Source: Methanospirillum stamsii
GTDB lineage: Archaea > Halobacteriota > Methanomicrobia > Methanomicrobiales > Methanospirillaceae
Direction: 5' to 3'
Length of the DNA: 64,000 nt
Assembly: GCF_003173335.1 (NCBI RefSeq)
Contig: NZ_QGMZ01000004.1
Span: forward strand, 95,795 to 159,794
Position numbers and translations under genes: made by a program. The notes under the pieces are model-generated. The model saw nothing but the letters and a program-made list of their open reading frames with translations, was not told where the DNA came from and made no database searches. Positions within the stretch are counted from its first letter, which is position 1. Every line of letters starts with the position of its first letter. Below, in pieces: positions 27,329 to 34,854 of the stretch.

Positions 27329-28732
27329 TTATTGTAATCCAGATGGTTTTTCAAGAAATGACGAAAAGTCCTGAAGGTCCCAGATAAAATTGCCGTCCTT
27401 TTTCAGGTTCTCTTTACCCATCACTCTCCGGGCTGCCACCCCACAAGTAACCGGATGAGTAAGGAAAGCGATGAGATCAGTTTTTTTCATTACCATATTA
27501 ATAATATCCAGGGCCTGGTCTCCAGTCAGTTCACGGTTTTTACATTCCACCACGAGTGTCCGATCAGGTTTTATTGCCACAATATCTATCTCATCACCTT
27601 TCCGGTTCCACCAGGGGCCTGTTAATTCAAACTGAAAGGAATTGTCAGAGCTTATTACTTCCCTTACAAGGTCTTCAAAACATTTCCCTGCATAAGAGTT
27701 CCATCCATTATGGACGGTGGTAATCAATGATGAAAATTTTCCGGCTTCAAAGGTACTCATATTCGGGTATACAAACCTGGCATAAAATCTAAAGAACGGA
27801 TCTGTCAGGAAATATCTTCCAAGTCTTGAACGACCTTTTTTATCACCGATTGGCACCTGATAGGTAACGATTCCAAGGAGGTTTATCAGGTTGTCCAGAT
27901 ACGGGTGAAGTGAAGTAACAGAAATACCTGCCCTATCTCCAATCTCTTTCATTGATGTTTTTCCACCGGCAAGAGCTGTAATTATTGCATGATAACTTGC
28001 GTGCTCACTTCCAAACTCCTCAACAAGGATATCAGAGATCTCCCGCCTAAGTGGTCCAAATTCACTAAATATCATTTTTTCAAGAATGTCAGAAAAATTA
28101 TGGCAGGAGAATTTTTCAAAAAGATAATAATAGTGGATGATTCCGCCAAATAAGTAATAAATTTTTAACTTCTCTTCCAGAGGAAGAGAAGTCAGATCAT
28201 CGAGCACAGGAAATATTTCCGTAATACCGAAGGGTCGTAAAGTTATCCGGGTATCTGCCCGCTTGAATAAGGGTGCCCCACCATCCTGGAAGAGACGATT
28301 CATCATGCCGATTGAAGATCCGGTTACGATAAGGAAGACTCCTGAGTCAGCTGGACGTTGATCCCATGCATTTTGCAGTTCTGAATAAAAAGAGGGATAT
28401 ATCTGACTAAATCGTTGAAATTCATCAAATACTACAATGATCGGTTCTTTTATCTGGATGAGAAAGGTAAAGAGATCGGAGGGTTTTTTTATTGAGAAGA
28501 ACGGGGGAAGATTGAAATGATGAGACAGGATTTGTGCATATTCCTCCATGAGAAGATCTATTTTTTTGTGATTATCAACAAAAAAGTAAAGTGAAGGCCG
28601 GGAGCGAATAAATTCCCTGACAAGTGTTGTTTTACCAATTCTTCTTCTTCCGGTGATAACAAGAAATGAGGGAGTCTTCTTGTATAACTGCTCCATCAGG
28701 TGAAGTTCAGCTTCCCGGCCATAGAATTTCAT
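27329..28732 (-). CDS. Archaeal AAA ATPase with DUF234 nuclease-like C-terminus
   Basis: The N-terminal ATPase_2 domain has Walker A GRRRIGKTTLV and Walker B IIVVFDEFQRF. A winged-helix segment (MKEIGDRAGISVTSLHPYLD) follows, and the C-terminal DUF234 part has DEIDIVAIKPDRTLVVECK, a PD-(D/E)XK-like core (D, E, K). These proteins are abundant in archaea and many lie in mobile contexts; their substrate is unknown. It is preceded by an AT-rich dyad. Confidence 0.85.
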   Translation of the reverse strand: MKFYGREAELHLMEQLYKKTPSFLVITGRRRIGKTTLVREFIRSRPSLYFFVDNHKKIDLLMEEYAQILSHHFNLPPFFSIKKPSDLFTFLIQIKEPIIVVFDEFQRFSQIYPSFYSELQNAWDQRPADSGVFLIVTGSSIGMMNRLFQDGGAPLFKRADTRITLRPFGITEIFPVLDDLTSLPLEEKLKIYYLFGGIIHYYYLFEKFSCHNFSDILEKMIFSEFGPLRREISDILVEEFGSEHASYHAIITALAGGKTSMKEIGDRAGISVTSLHPYLDNLINLLGIVTYQVPIGDKKGRSRLGRYFLTDPFFRFYARFVYPNMSTFEAGKFSSLITTVHNGWNSYAGKCFEDLVREVISSDNSFQFELTGPWWNRKGDEIDIVAIKPDRTLVVECKNRELTGDQALDIINMVMKKTDLIAFLTHPVTCGVAARRVMGKENLKKDGNFIWDLQDFSSFLEKPSGLQ

Positions 28733-29101
28733 TAATTATTATTTCTATAATTATTATATGAATAATTATTGTCGGTCAATACTGAAAGGATAATGAATGA
28801 GATATTATTGCATCAGTGAGTATTTATTTTTCCGGGAATAAATTTCAAAATGTGCATAATAATAAGGGAGATCCTAATCCAGGATTCCAGGAATTAAAAA
28901 AAACATCAGAATTTATATCGTCAGGTTCATCTCAAGACTAAAAAATTCGAAAAAATATCCAGATTTCAGTCTTTCACGGAGAAGAAATTTTTAGTTTTTT
29001 AATCCGGAAAACTAGTAAAAAGTATAAATGTTTGACACTAATTTTATGATACCATCTCAAAATAATCAATTATTGAATCATTCATGTAACAGGTGATATC
29101 T
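28733..29101. other. Intergenic region with AT-rich dyads and the hicB promoter
   Basis: Positions 28733-28770 hold repeated inverted AATTATTAT/ATAATAATT elements directly before the ATPase start, a possible autoregulatory site. A clear TATA box for hicB lies near the right end. The middle shows nothing recognisable. Confidence 0.4.
29021..29029 (+). promoter_or_regulatory. TATA box for hicBA
   Basis: AGTATAAAT lies 73 bases before the hicB start, which predicts a leader of roughly 45 bases. It is the best TATA match in this gap. Confidence 0.5.
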
Positions 29102-29350
29102 ATGAAAACAATCATTATTCCAATCACAATAACATATCTCCCTGAGGGTTTCTTTCTGGCAACGAGTGATGTACTTCCGGGATTAATTGCTCAGGGTAGT
29201 AGTATTGATGAAACTATTGAAATAGCTGAAGATGTTGCACGACACCTGATATCTATAGAATTAGAAGAGAAAGGCAATAATAACATTGAAACAGATCATG
29301 AATCACAATATCTTTTAGATATCCATGTGCCAATTCCGGTATCCGTATGA
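29102..29350 (+). CDS. hicB: HicB-family antitoxin
   Basis: An 82-residue HicB fold: ITYLPEGFFLATSDVLPGLIAQGSSIDETIEIAEDV matches the partial RNase-H-like HicB domain. It lacks a C-terminal DNA-binding domain. ATG 29102 is preceded by AGGTGA. HicB proteins neutralise HicA mRNA-cleaving toxins; here the following hicA, overlapping by 4 bp (ATGA), is frameshifted, so the antitoxin survives without an active toxin. Confidence 0.85.
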   Translation: MKTIIIPITITYLPEGFFLATSDVLPGLIAQGSSIDETIEIAEDVARHLISIELEEKGNNNIETDHESQYLLDIHVPIPVSV

Positions 29351-29572
29351 CACGAATACCATCATATCAATCCAAAGAAGTGGCCGGTAAACTAAATAGC
29401 CGGATATGTATTAAAACGCCATGGAAAAGGCTCACACGATATTTATTACCATCCAGACATAAAACGTTCCGTAACAATCCCCAATCACCCAGGACAACCA
29501 ATTCCTATCGGTACTATTCATGCATTTATTCGTGCTATGGGTTTATCAAATGAGGAATTTATTTCATTGTAA
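29347..29572 (+). pseudogene. hicA: Frameshifted hicA toxin gene
   Basis: The frame from ATG 29347 reads MTRIPSYQSKEVAGKLNS and then leaves the family. From about 29400 the next frame reads GYVLKRHGKGSHDIYYHP, then NHPGQPIPIGTIHAFIRAMG and ends at TAA 29570-29572. Together these give a full HicA with the catalytic His in KRHGKGSH. A one-base gain (or two-base loss) after AAATAGC explains the break. All else is intact, so the damage looks recent. Confidence 0.88.
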
Positions 29573-30097
29573 AAAGTCAGATATTCACCTGAAAATATCG
29601 TTATTCCATGGGAATTTTAATTTAATGTTTATTTTGCTCATTTACTGAAAAAAATATTCCCGAAATTTGAGAAGGAATAGATGGAAGTACTCCTCTCTCA
29701 AATTTGATATGGGGACCAATATTGGACTAGTGGTGACTCTTTACTGAAGGGCCGCTATGGCCTTATCTTTTTTCAGTCGATACTTTATATGCCGGACAGG
29801 AGAGAGGGATTTAAACCCCCTTATAAAAACAAGTATTGAATTGGATTTTGAAAAATAAGGCCCTTACGCCAACATTTTTCCAGGGTTTTATCTGTCCAAA
29901 AAAAAACGTGAAATTTTTATAAAATATGGATGTATCGGGCTTTTTATCGTTAAGAAAACTCATGGAGGTAATTAGATCAATTATATTAGTATATATGTTG
30001 TGAATGTTAATCCCTTTGTGCTGCTCATTTATATCAAAAGGTATCTGCATGGAGAGTCGGACCCTCCTTGGAAGAAATTTCAGGTAAAGCGAACCAA
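29573..30097. other. Intergenic region with a nested palindrome, no gene
   Basis: No convincing gene. A nested inverted repeat sits at 29743-29777. The sequence just before 30098 joins a vapB remnant without its 5' half. A 97-codon minus-strand frame at 29811-30104 has no recognisable content and overlaps the remnant, so it is not called. Confidence 0.4.
29743..29777. repeat. Nested inverted repeat
   Basis: Outer arms ACTGAA (29743-29748) and TTCAGT (29772-29777) enclose inner arms around AAGGGCC/GGCCTT with a short GCTAT loop and a T-run. It could be a terminator hairpin, or the end of a small mobile element. Confidence 0.35.
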
Positions 30098-30196
30098 CAT
30101 TCACTTGCTAAAGAGGGGAGAAGATTATTAGCAAAGGAATATGAGATTGGCAAATGGCATTATTCCAATCGAAAGGAGCTCTATGAACGTACCTGA
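30098..30196 (+). pseudogene. 3' remnant of a vapB-type antitoxin gene (copy 1)
   Basis: HSLAKEGRRLLAKEYEIGKW then HYSNRKELYERT ends at TGA 30194-30196. This equals the last 33 residues of the intact antitoxin at 31050-31292 with few changes. The DNA-binding half is gone. Confidence 0.85.
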
Positions 30197-30260
30197 TTCG
30201 TTTATAGATTCAAACATTTTTTACTCTGCATGGACTTCGCTTGAGACCGGAGAAACCTGA
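30183..30260 (+). pseudogene. 5' remnant of a vapC-type PIN toxin gene (copy 1)
   Basis: ATG 30183 overlaps the vapB remnant and reads MNVPDSFIDSNIFYSAWTSL, the first strand of a PIN domain with its first acidic residue, then stops at 30258-30260. The rest of the about 130-residue toxin is missing; the next gene's 3' end follows within six bases. Confidence 0.8.
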
Positions 30261-30266
30261 AAAAAG

Positions 30267-30872
30267 TTACCAGATCTTTGGGATGAAACCATTCATATTT
30301 ACTATACTGGCACTATCTCCGGTGGCACGGATCACAAAAAGGCCCTTTTTCTCTGCCATTGCTGCGGTGCCGGCATCTTCAGAGATGAATGCCACTGCCC
30401 CATATATCCTTTTTTCAGCATATTCCGGCATCCAGTTCTTCACCTGATTCAGTTTTTTCAAAAAAATTATAATATCTTCCGGTCTTAATGTAGTCTTCAC
30501 TTCTACGATGACTATCTCAGATCCATTTATTGCAATGATATCAAACTCGTAATCAACACCATCGCGGCGGCCTTTCCTCCGCTTAATGGTATCAGTTACT
30601 TCGATGCCTCGCTGGTTTAGTATTGTGATGATATCTCCTTCCACCAGGGATTCAACAAGTTTTCCCCATTGTGAGGCGAATAATCTCTCTAATTGATTGA
30701 GTTTTTTATCTGTTTCTTTGAATTTCTTATCTGTTTCCTGGAACTTCTTATCTGTCTCTTTGAATTTCTTATCTGTCTCCTGGAACATGAGCCAGACTTT
30801 TTCAAAAGAGAGCGGCCCATCATGAGAATTTTGATCAGTAATTGAAGGTTTTGGTTTTGAGGATGGTGCCAT
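30267..30872 (-). CDS. DUF3782-like coiled-coil PD-(D/E)XK protein (copy 1)
   Basis: A 201-residue protein: a polar N-terminus, a heptad coil made of alternating FQETDKK and FKETDKK units (about residues 30-58), then a restriction-endonuclease-like core with YEFDIIAINGSEIVIVEVKT, which supplies the D...ExK active-site pattern. Its role is unknown; related proteins are frequent in archaea and cyanobacteria with mobile DNA. A near-identical copy lies at 31802-32386; this one has one heptad (21 bp) more. It is divergent from the vapB gene at 31050. Confidence 0.78.
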   Translation of the reverse strand: MAPSSKPKPSITDQNSHDGPLSFEKVWLMFQETDKKFKETDKKFQETDKKFKETDKKLNQLERLFASQWGKLVESLVEGDIITILNQRGIEVTDTIKRRKGRRDGVDYEFDIIAINGSEIVIVEVKTTLRPEDIIIFLKKLNQVKNWMPEYAEKRIYGAVAFISEDAGTAAMAEKKGLFVIRATGDSASIVNMNGFIPKIW

Positions 30873-30908
30873 AACTGATCATACTATTGCAACGGGGAGT
30901 ATTTATTT

Positions 30909-30961
30909 TTCCGGGAGGTTTTCTAAGCTTTAAAGGTTCCGGGCATAGGTGAGGGCATCAT
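30909..30961 (-). pseudogene. 53-bp fragment of an rfbB-like gene (copy 1)
   Basis: This stretch matches positions 36307-36359 of the dTDP-glucose dehydratase gene in the same orientation at 46 of 53 bases with no gap, covering the codons for DALTYAGNPENVENLPE. It sits in the divergent promoter region before vapB copy 2. Confidence 0.65.
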
Positions 30962-31049
30962 CCAGGTGTTTTGGCTGTCAGGAAAGCAATTCGTTCTATC
31001 AGGTCTTATCAGAGATGTATGTAAATATGTGAAAAGTTTAAATTGATGT

Positions 31050-31292
31050 ATGGGTACGGGAACAATATCCCTATCTGATGATGTTGAAAAACGATTCAGA
31101 GAAACCATTACCCGTGAGTGTGGAAATAAGAAAGGTGCCTTAAGTAGTGCAATTACTGAAGCAATCGAACTTTGGATTAAAGAAGTTGACATACGTTCAC
31201 TTGCTGAAGAGGGAAGAAGATTGTTAGCAAAGGAACATGATATTGGTAAATGGCAGTATTCCAATCGAAAGGAACTCTATGAGCGTACCTGA
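31050..31292 (+). CDS. vapB: VapB-type ribbon-helix-helix antitoxin (copy 2, intact)
   Basis: The 80-residue protein begins TISLSDDVEKRFRETITREC, a ribbon-helix-helix DNA-binding pattern, and ends with the toxin-binding tail GKWQYSNRKELYERT. It overlaps the vapC remnant by 14 bases. It is the only intact copy of three; it probably still binds its own promoter region, which also serves the divergent PD-(D/E)XK gene. Confidence 0.8.
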   Translation: MGTGTISLSDDVEKRFRETITRECGNKKGALSSAITEAIELWIKEVDIRSLAEEGRRLLAKEHDIGKWQYSNRKELYERT

Positions 31293-31446
31293 TGCGTTAA
31301 TAGACACAGACATTTTTGTCTATGCATGGACTTCTCTTGAGAAAGAGAAACATGATATTGCTTTACAATTGTTTGAGAAAGTTTGGAGCAGGGAGATAAC
31401 GTTCAGGAAAATTCCCTGGATTGAAGTGATAAATCCGTTCAAGTAA
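31279..31446 (+). pseudogene. Truncated vapC-type PIN toxin gene (copy 2)
   Basis: MSVPDALIDTDIFVYAWTSL is the N-terminal strand of a PIN ribonuclease with the first catalytic Asp. The frame continues for 55 residues and stops at 31444-31446; the PIN domain should be more than twice as long and the remaining acidic residues are absent. The break leads into an acylphosphatase-coil fragment. Confidence 0.78.
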
Positions 31447-31487
31447 GAAGGCTTATTAGGGCTCTTTCTGAATTCCATATAATTTCT

Positions 31488-31797
31488 GCATAATATATTG
31501 ATATTTTGTATAAAGAGACTCTTTAATATCTCATATCCTGAAACTCCTGATTGGCTCTTTCTTGATGAGAAATCTGATCATCCTATTTTTCCAGCATCTG
31601 CTCTCCAATTACCACAGAGAGAAGATTGTTAGTGTCAGTAAGAACAAGATAAATGAGCCCCGTATCCGGGCGTTTTCCGAGTTCTTCATCCAGATTCCCT
31701 CTTTCTATTTTGAAATATTTCTATTTTCCTTCATTGGTTCCGGACACTTTTGCTATCAATTCAAAAAAGATGGGATCCTTAACAATTCTATTGTCTA
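31488..31797 (-). pseudogene. Fragment of an acylphosphatase-coiled-coil gene
   Basis: The DNA aligns with positions 26742-27090 of the decayed paralogue, sharing ATTTTGTAT, CTGATTG/CTGATTT, the MLxxQ coil region (CAGCATCTGCTCTCCAATT) and TCCGAGTTCTTCATCC, GGTTCCGGA, GATGGG. Several gaps break every frame. Only the C-terminal half is left, placed between vapC copy 2 and the second PD-(D/E)XK gene. Confidence 0.7.
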
Positions 31798-31801
31798 ATA
31801 G

Positions 31802-32386
31802 TTACCAGACTTTTGGAGCAAAACTATCCTCATTTACTATACTGGCACTGTCTCCGGTGGCTCGTATAACAAAAAGGCCCTTTTTATCTGCCATTTCTGC
31901 TGTGCCAGCATCTTCTGATATGAATGCTACTGCTCCATATATCCTTTTTTCAGCATATTCCGGCATCCAGTTCTTCGCCTGTTTCAGTTTTTTCAAAAAA
32001 TTTCTGATATCTTCTGGTCTTAATGTAGTCTTCACTTCTACGATGACTATTTCAGATCCATTAATTGCAATGATATCAAACTCGTAATCAATACCATCAC
32101 GACGGCCTTTCCTCCTCTTAATGGTATCAGTTACTTCTATACCACGTTGATTTAGTATTGTGATGATATCTCCTTCCACCAGGGATTCGACAAGTTTTCC
32201 CCATTGTGAGGTGAATAATCTCTCTAATTGATTGAGTTTTTTATCTGTCTCCTGAAACTTCTTGTCTGTCTCTTTGAATTTCTTATCTGTCTCCTGGAAC
32301 ATGAGCCAGACTTTTTCAAAAGAGAGCGGCCCATCATGAGAATTTTGATCAGGTATTGAAGGTTTTGGTTTTGAGGATGGTGCCAT
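31802..32386 (-). CDS. DUF3782-like coiled-coil PD-(D/E)XK protein (copy 2)
   Basis: This 194-residue protein is nearly identical to the product of 30267-30872 but lacks one ETDKKFK heptad and differs mainly at the very C-terminus (SIVNEDSFAPKVW). The core YEFDIIAINGSEIVIVEVKT is unchanged. Both copies have the same upstream 180 bases. The strong conservation suggests a young duplication or continued conversion. Confidence 0.78.
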   Translation of the reverse strand: MAPSSKPKPSIPDQNSHDGPLSFEKVWLMFQETDKKFKETDKKFQETDKKLNQLERLFTSQWGKLVESLVEGDIITILNQRGIEVTDTIKRRKGRRDGIDYEFDIIAINGSEIVIVEVKTTLRPEDIRNFLKKLKQAKNWMPEYAEKRIYGAVAFISEDAGTAEMADKKGLFVIRATGDSASIVNEDSFAPKVW

Positions 32387-32422
32387 AACTGATCATACTA
32401 TTGCAACGGGGAGTATTTATTT

Positions 32423-32475
32423 TTCCGGGAGGTTTTCTAAGTTTTAAAGGTTCCGGGCATAGGTGAGGGCATCAT
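32423..32475 (-). pseudogene. 53-bp fragment of an rfbB-like gene (copy 2)
   Basis: Second copy of the fragment at 30909-30961, carried by the tandem duplication, here matching the rfbB gene (36307-36359) at 47 of 53 bases. Confidence 0.65.
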
Positions 32476-32563
32476 CCAGGTGTTTTGGCTGTTAGTAAAG
32501 CAATTCGTTTTATCAGGTCTTATCAGAGGTCTATGTAAATATGTAAAAAATCTAAATATATCT

Positions 32564-32762
32564 ATGGGCACGGTAACAATATCTCTATCTGATGATGTTG
32601 AAAAACGATTCAGAGAAACCATTACCCGTGAGTGTGGAAATAAGAAAGGTGCATTAAGTAATGCAATAACTGAAGCTATTGAACTTTGGATTATAGAAGC
32701 AAGACATGCGTTCACTTGCTGAAGAGGGAAGAAGATTGTTAGCAAGGGAACATGATATTGGT
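32564..32762 (+). pseudogene. Frameshifted vapB-type antitoxin gene (copy 3)
   Basis: ATG 32564 opens MGTVTISLSDDVEKRFRETI, nearly identical to copy 2, but one extra base near 32700 shifts the frame and a stop follows after FTC. The shifted frame continues RSLAEEGRRLLAREHDIG before homology ends. No toxin sequence follows. Confidence 0.82.
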
Positions 32763-32856
32763 CATGAATTCTTTCTTTTCAAAAATATAAAGCTGAAAGG
32801 CAGATGTCCGTTCTCATAAAGGTATATATTACATCTGAATTACACATGTATTCAGG

Positions 32857-33207
32857 ATGAATAGGGAACGGGGGGATTTTGCGAGCGATGAAAAGGTAAT
32901 TTCTAACGCCATTTATTCATATACATCACAGATACAAGAGAAATATGGGGATAAAATAAAACGAGTAATTCTGTTTGGCTCATGGGCCAGGGGTGAAGGT
33001 GATTCTGGTTCTGATGTTGATTTATTGGTTATTACTTCTAAATTGCCGGTAAAATCCAAATTAGATATTATGTGGATTGCCTGCTCTTTTTTTACCAAAA
33101 CAAATGTATACCTATCAATAAAAGTTTTTTCTGAAGACGAGTTCGAACAAGAGAGGGATTTCTCGTTTATTAAAACTGTATTAATGGAGGGAAGGCAAAT
33201 TGCCTAA
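32857..33207 (+). CDS. MNT-type minimal nucleotidyltransferase (antitoxin of a HEPN pair)
   Basis: The motif LFGSWARGEGDSGSDVDLLV gives the GS...G and paired Asp residues of DNA-polymerase-beta-like nucleotidyltransferases. In HEPN/MNT pairs this protein adds AMP groups to, and so silences, the HEPN ribonuclease toxin. The HEPN gene starts eight bases before its stop but is cut by an insertion sequence, so the antitoxin now has no intact partner here. Confidence 0.88.
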   Translation: MNRERGDFASDEKVISNAIYSYTSQIQEKYGDKIKRVILFGSWARGEGDSGSDVDLLVITSKLPVKSKLDIMWIACSFFTKTNVYLSIKVFSEDEFEQERDFSFIKTVLMEGRQIA

Positions 33208-33278
33208 TAGAGATGAAATATCTCTTTTTATCAGACGTGCTCAGGATACTTATACCGTGGCATGCGAACTACATCAAA
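33200..33278 (+). pseudogene. 5' part of a HEPN gene split by an insertion sequence
   Basis: TTG 33200, seven bases after GGAGGG, opens LPNRDEISLFIRRAQDTYTV followed by ACELHQ. The frame breaks at the left end of the insertion sequence. Joining base 33278 to base 34855, which removes the element and one target copy, gives HQNHHYNDAISRAYYSMFYA in frame and a 129-residue HEPN protein. Confidence 0.9.
33273..33278 (+). repeat. Left copy of 6-bp target-site duplication
   Basis: ATCAAA flanks the left inverted repeat; the same six bases occur at 34849-34854 after the right one. Confidence 0.85.
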
Positions 33279-34848
33279 CCCAAACTATTCCGCTCATAGG
33301 GATTAATTTTCACAAATATCTCTTTTTTCTCCACTTACTCTGCATATCACCGAAAAAGCTTTATACTATTTATCCCTAATATTATGTCATGGAAACCTGG
33401 GCTACGGAGTGGCTTGCAGAAGAGCGGAGGAAGGGAAAACAGTGCCTTGAGATCAAATACATCCAGGGTAAACCCTATGTCTATTATTCAACAAGTACCT
33501 ACGACAGGGATACGAAAAAAACAAAGAAGATATCTAAATATATTGGACGCCTGACTCCAGATCGTGGTCTTTTAACAAAAGGTTCAACTCGGCCATCCCA
33601 AAATACGACTTCTCAGTCTTCAACCCTCCCAAGAGCGAAATCCGTCTTTGAATATGGAAATGCTAGACTTTTGGGGGATGAATTTAAGGATATGATCCCT
33701 GTGCTCAAAGAGGCTTTTCCTGAACATTGGGAAGAGATAATTGCTTTCGTTTTTACTCGTATATCGGGCTATCTACCTCTCAAACGAATCAAATCTACAT
33801 GGGAAAAACTAGACAACGTATTGAAGATCTCTCCAAACTGCTCTCCCAAAAATCTCTCAATGACACTGAAATCTATCGGAGATGATAAAATTGGCCAGGA
33901 TATGGTGTTTAAACACCTCTGGCAGGAAAACCATCATCTCATCTATGATCTATCATTTGTGTTCTCCCTCTCAGATAACTTGACATTCGCAGAATGGGGT
34001 CGAAATCATAATGAAATTTCACTTCCGCAGGTAAATGTAGCCTTGTTTAGTGGTCTTGAGACGGGCCTCCCAGTAATGATCAGGGTGATTCCAGGATCTG
34101 TTAAAGACGTAAAAACACTTCTTCCTTCGATGGATGAAATAAAATTAAATGACGCGATTCTTATTGTAGATCGTGGTTTTGTGTCTGATGAGGTCTTGGA
34201 TGGAATCTTTGATCGTAACTGTTCAGCTGTGGTGCCCCAGAGAAGAAACAGTAACTGGTATAACACAAGAATTCATCTCACAGATCGGTTTATATATCAT
34301 AAACGTTTGATTCGGGGTGGAAAAAGGGAGATTGATGGGAAGATACTCTATCTTTTTGAAGATAAAGATCTGGAACTTGAGGAGAACAAAACACTTTTTG
34401 AACTGGTTGAGAAGGGAAATATTACGCCAGAAGAAGCGAAAATACGAGAGAAAAAAGCAGGGAGAATCCTATTCGTTTCAAATTTAGATAAATCTCCACA
34501 GGAAATTTATGAGTTATACAAAACAAGGGACCTGGTTGAACGGCACTTTGATACGCTGAAGAATGAAATTCAGGCGGATGTACTATATCTTGGAGATCGG
34601 AGTGCAGTATTTGGCCATTTGTTTATTGGTTTTCTCTGTCTGTATCTCTACTGCAAGCTGATGATTCTCATTAAAAGGGAGGGATTAACTGCAGAATATT
34701 CGCCAAAGGACGTGCTATTGGCGTTTTCAAAAGTAATGAGAATCACTTATGATGGGTTTGACCAAGTTACAGAAGTGCCAAAGAAGGTTCGTGAGCTCGA
34801 GAAGAAGCTCAAACTCAATTTATTCCCTAATTGAAGGCATAGTTTGGG
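33279..34848 (+). mobile_element. Insertion sequence, IS4 superfamily (IS1634-like)
   Basis: The 1570-bp element is bounded by imperfect inverted repeats: CCCAAACTATTCC at the left and CCCAAACTATGCC at the right when read inward (12 of 13 match), with further partial pairing (TAGGGA/TAGGGA) inside. A 6-bp direct repeat ATCAAA flanks it. It carries one transposase gene. The intact ends and the restored HEPN frame show the exact insertion. Family assignment is from transposase motifs only. Confidence 0.9.
33389..34834 (+). CDS. DDE transposase, IS4 superfamily
   Basis: The 481-residue transposase has DDE motifs: the middle Asp in LIVDRGFVSDEVLDG and the late Glu in YKTRDLVERHFDTLKNEI, the YREK-like signature of IS4-type enzymes. 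VNVALFSGLETGLPVMIRVI resembles IS1634 members. The frame is complete, so the element may be active. It ends inside the right end of the element. Confidence 0.9.
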   Translation: METWATEWLAEERRKGKQCLEIKYIQGKPYVYYSTSTYDRDTKKTKKISKYIGRLTPDRGLLTKGSTRPSQNTTSQSSTLPRAKSVFEYGNARLLGDEFKDMIPVLKEAFPEHWEEIIAFVFTRISGYLPLKRIKSTWEKLDNVLKISPNCSPKNLSMTLKSIGDDKIGQDMVFKHLWQENHHLIYDLSFVFSLSDNLTFAEWGRNHNEISLPQVNVALFSGLETGLPVMIRVIPGSVKDVKTLLPSMDEIKLNDAILIVDRGFVSDEVLDGIFDRNCSAVVPQRRNSNWYNTRIHLTDRFIYHKRLIRGGKREIDGKILYLFEDKDLELEENKTLFELVEKGNITPEEAKIREKKAGRILFVSNLDKSPQEIYELYKTRDLVERHFDTLKNEIQADVLYLGDRSAVFGHLFIGFLCLYLYCKLMILIKREGLTAEYSPKDVLLAFSKVMRITYDGFDQVTEVPKKVRELEKKLKLNLFPN

Positions 34849-34854
34849 ATCAAA
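34849..34854 (+). repeat. Right copy of 6-bp target-site duplication
   Basis: ATCAAA directly follows the right inverted repeat and matches 33273-33278. Confidence 0.85.

Noticed and set aside
29811..30104. Minus-strand open frame of 97 codons
   Set aside because: No recognisable domain, overlaps the vapB remnant, and codon pattern looks random.
34749..34854. Fusion frame running from the transposase gene into the HEPN 3' part
   Set aside because: It reads the transposase gene out of frame; the HEPN sequence begins only after the insertion sequence.
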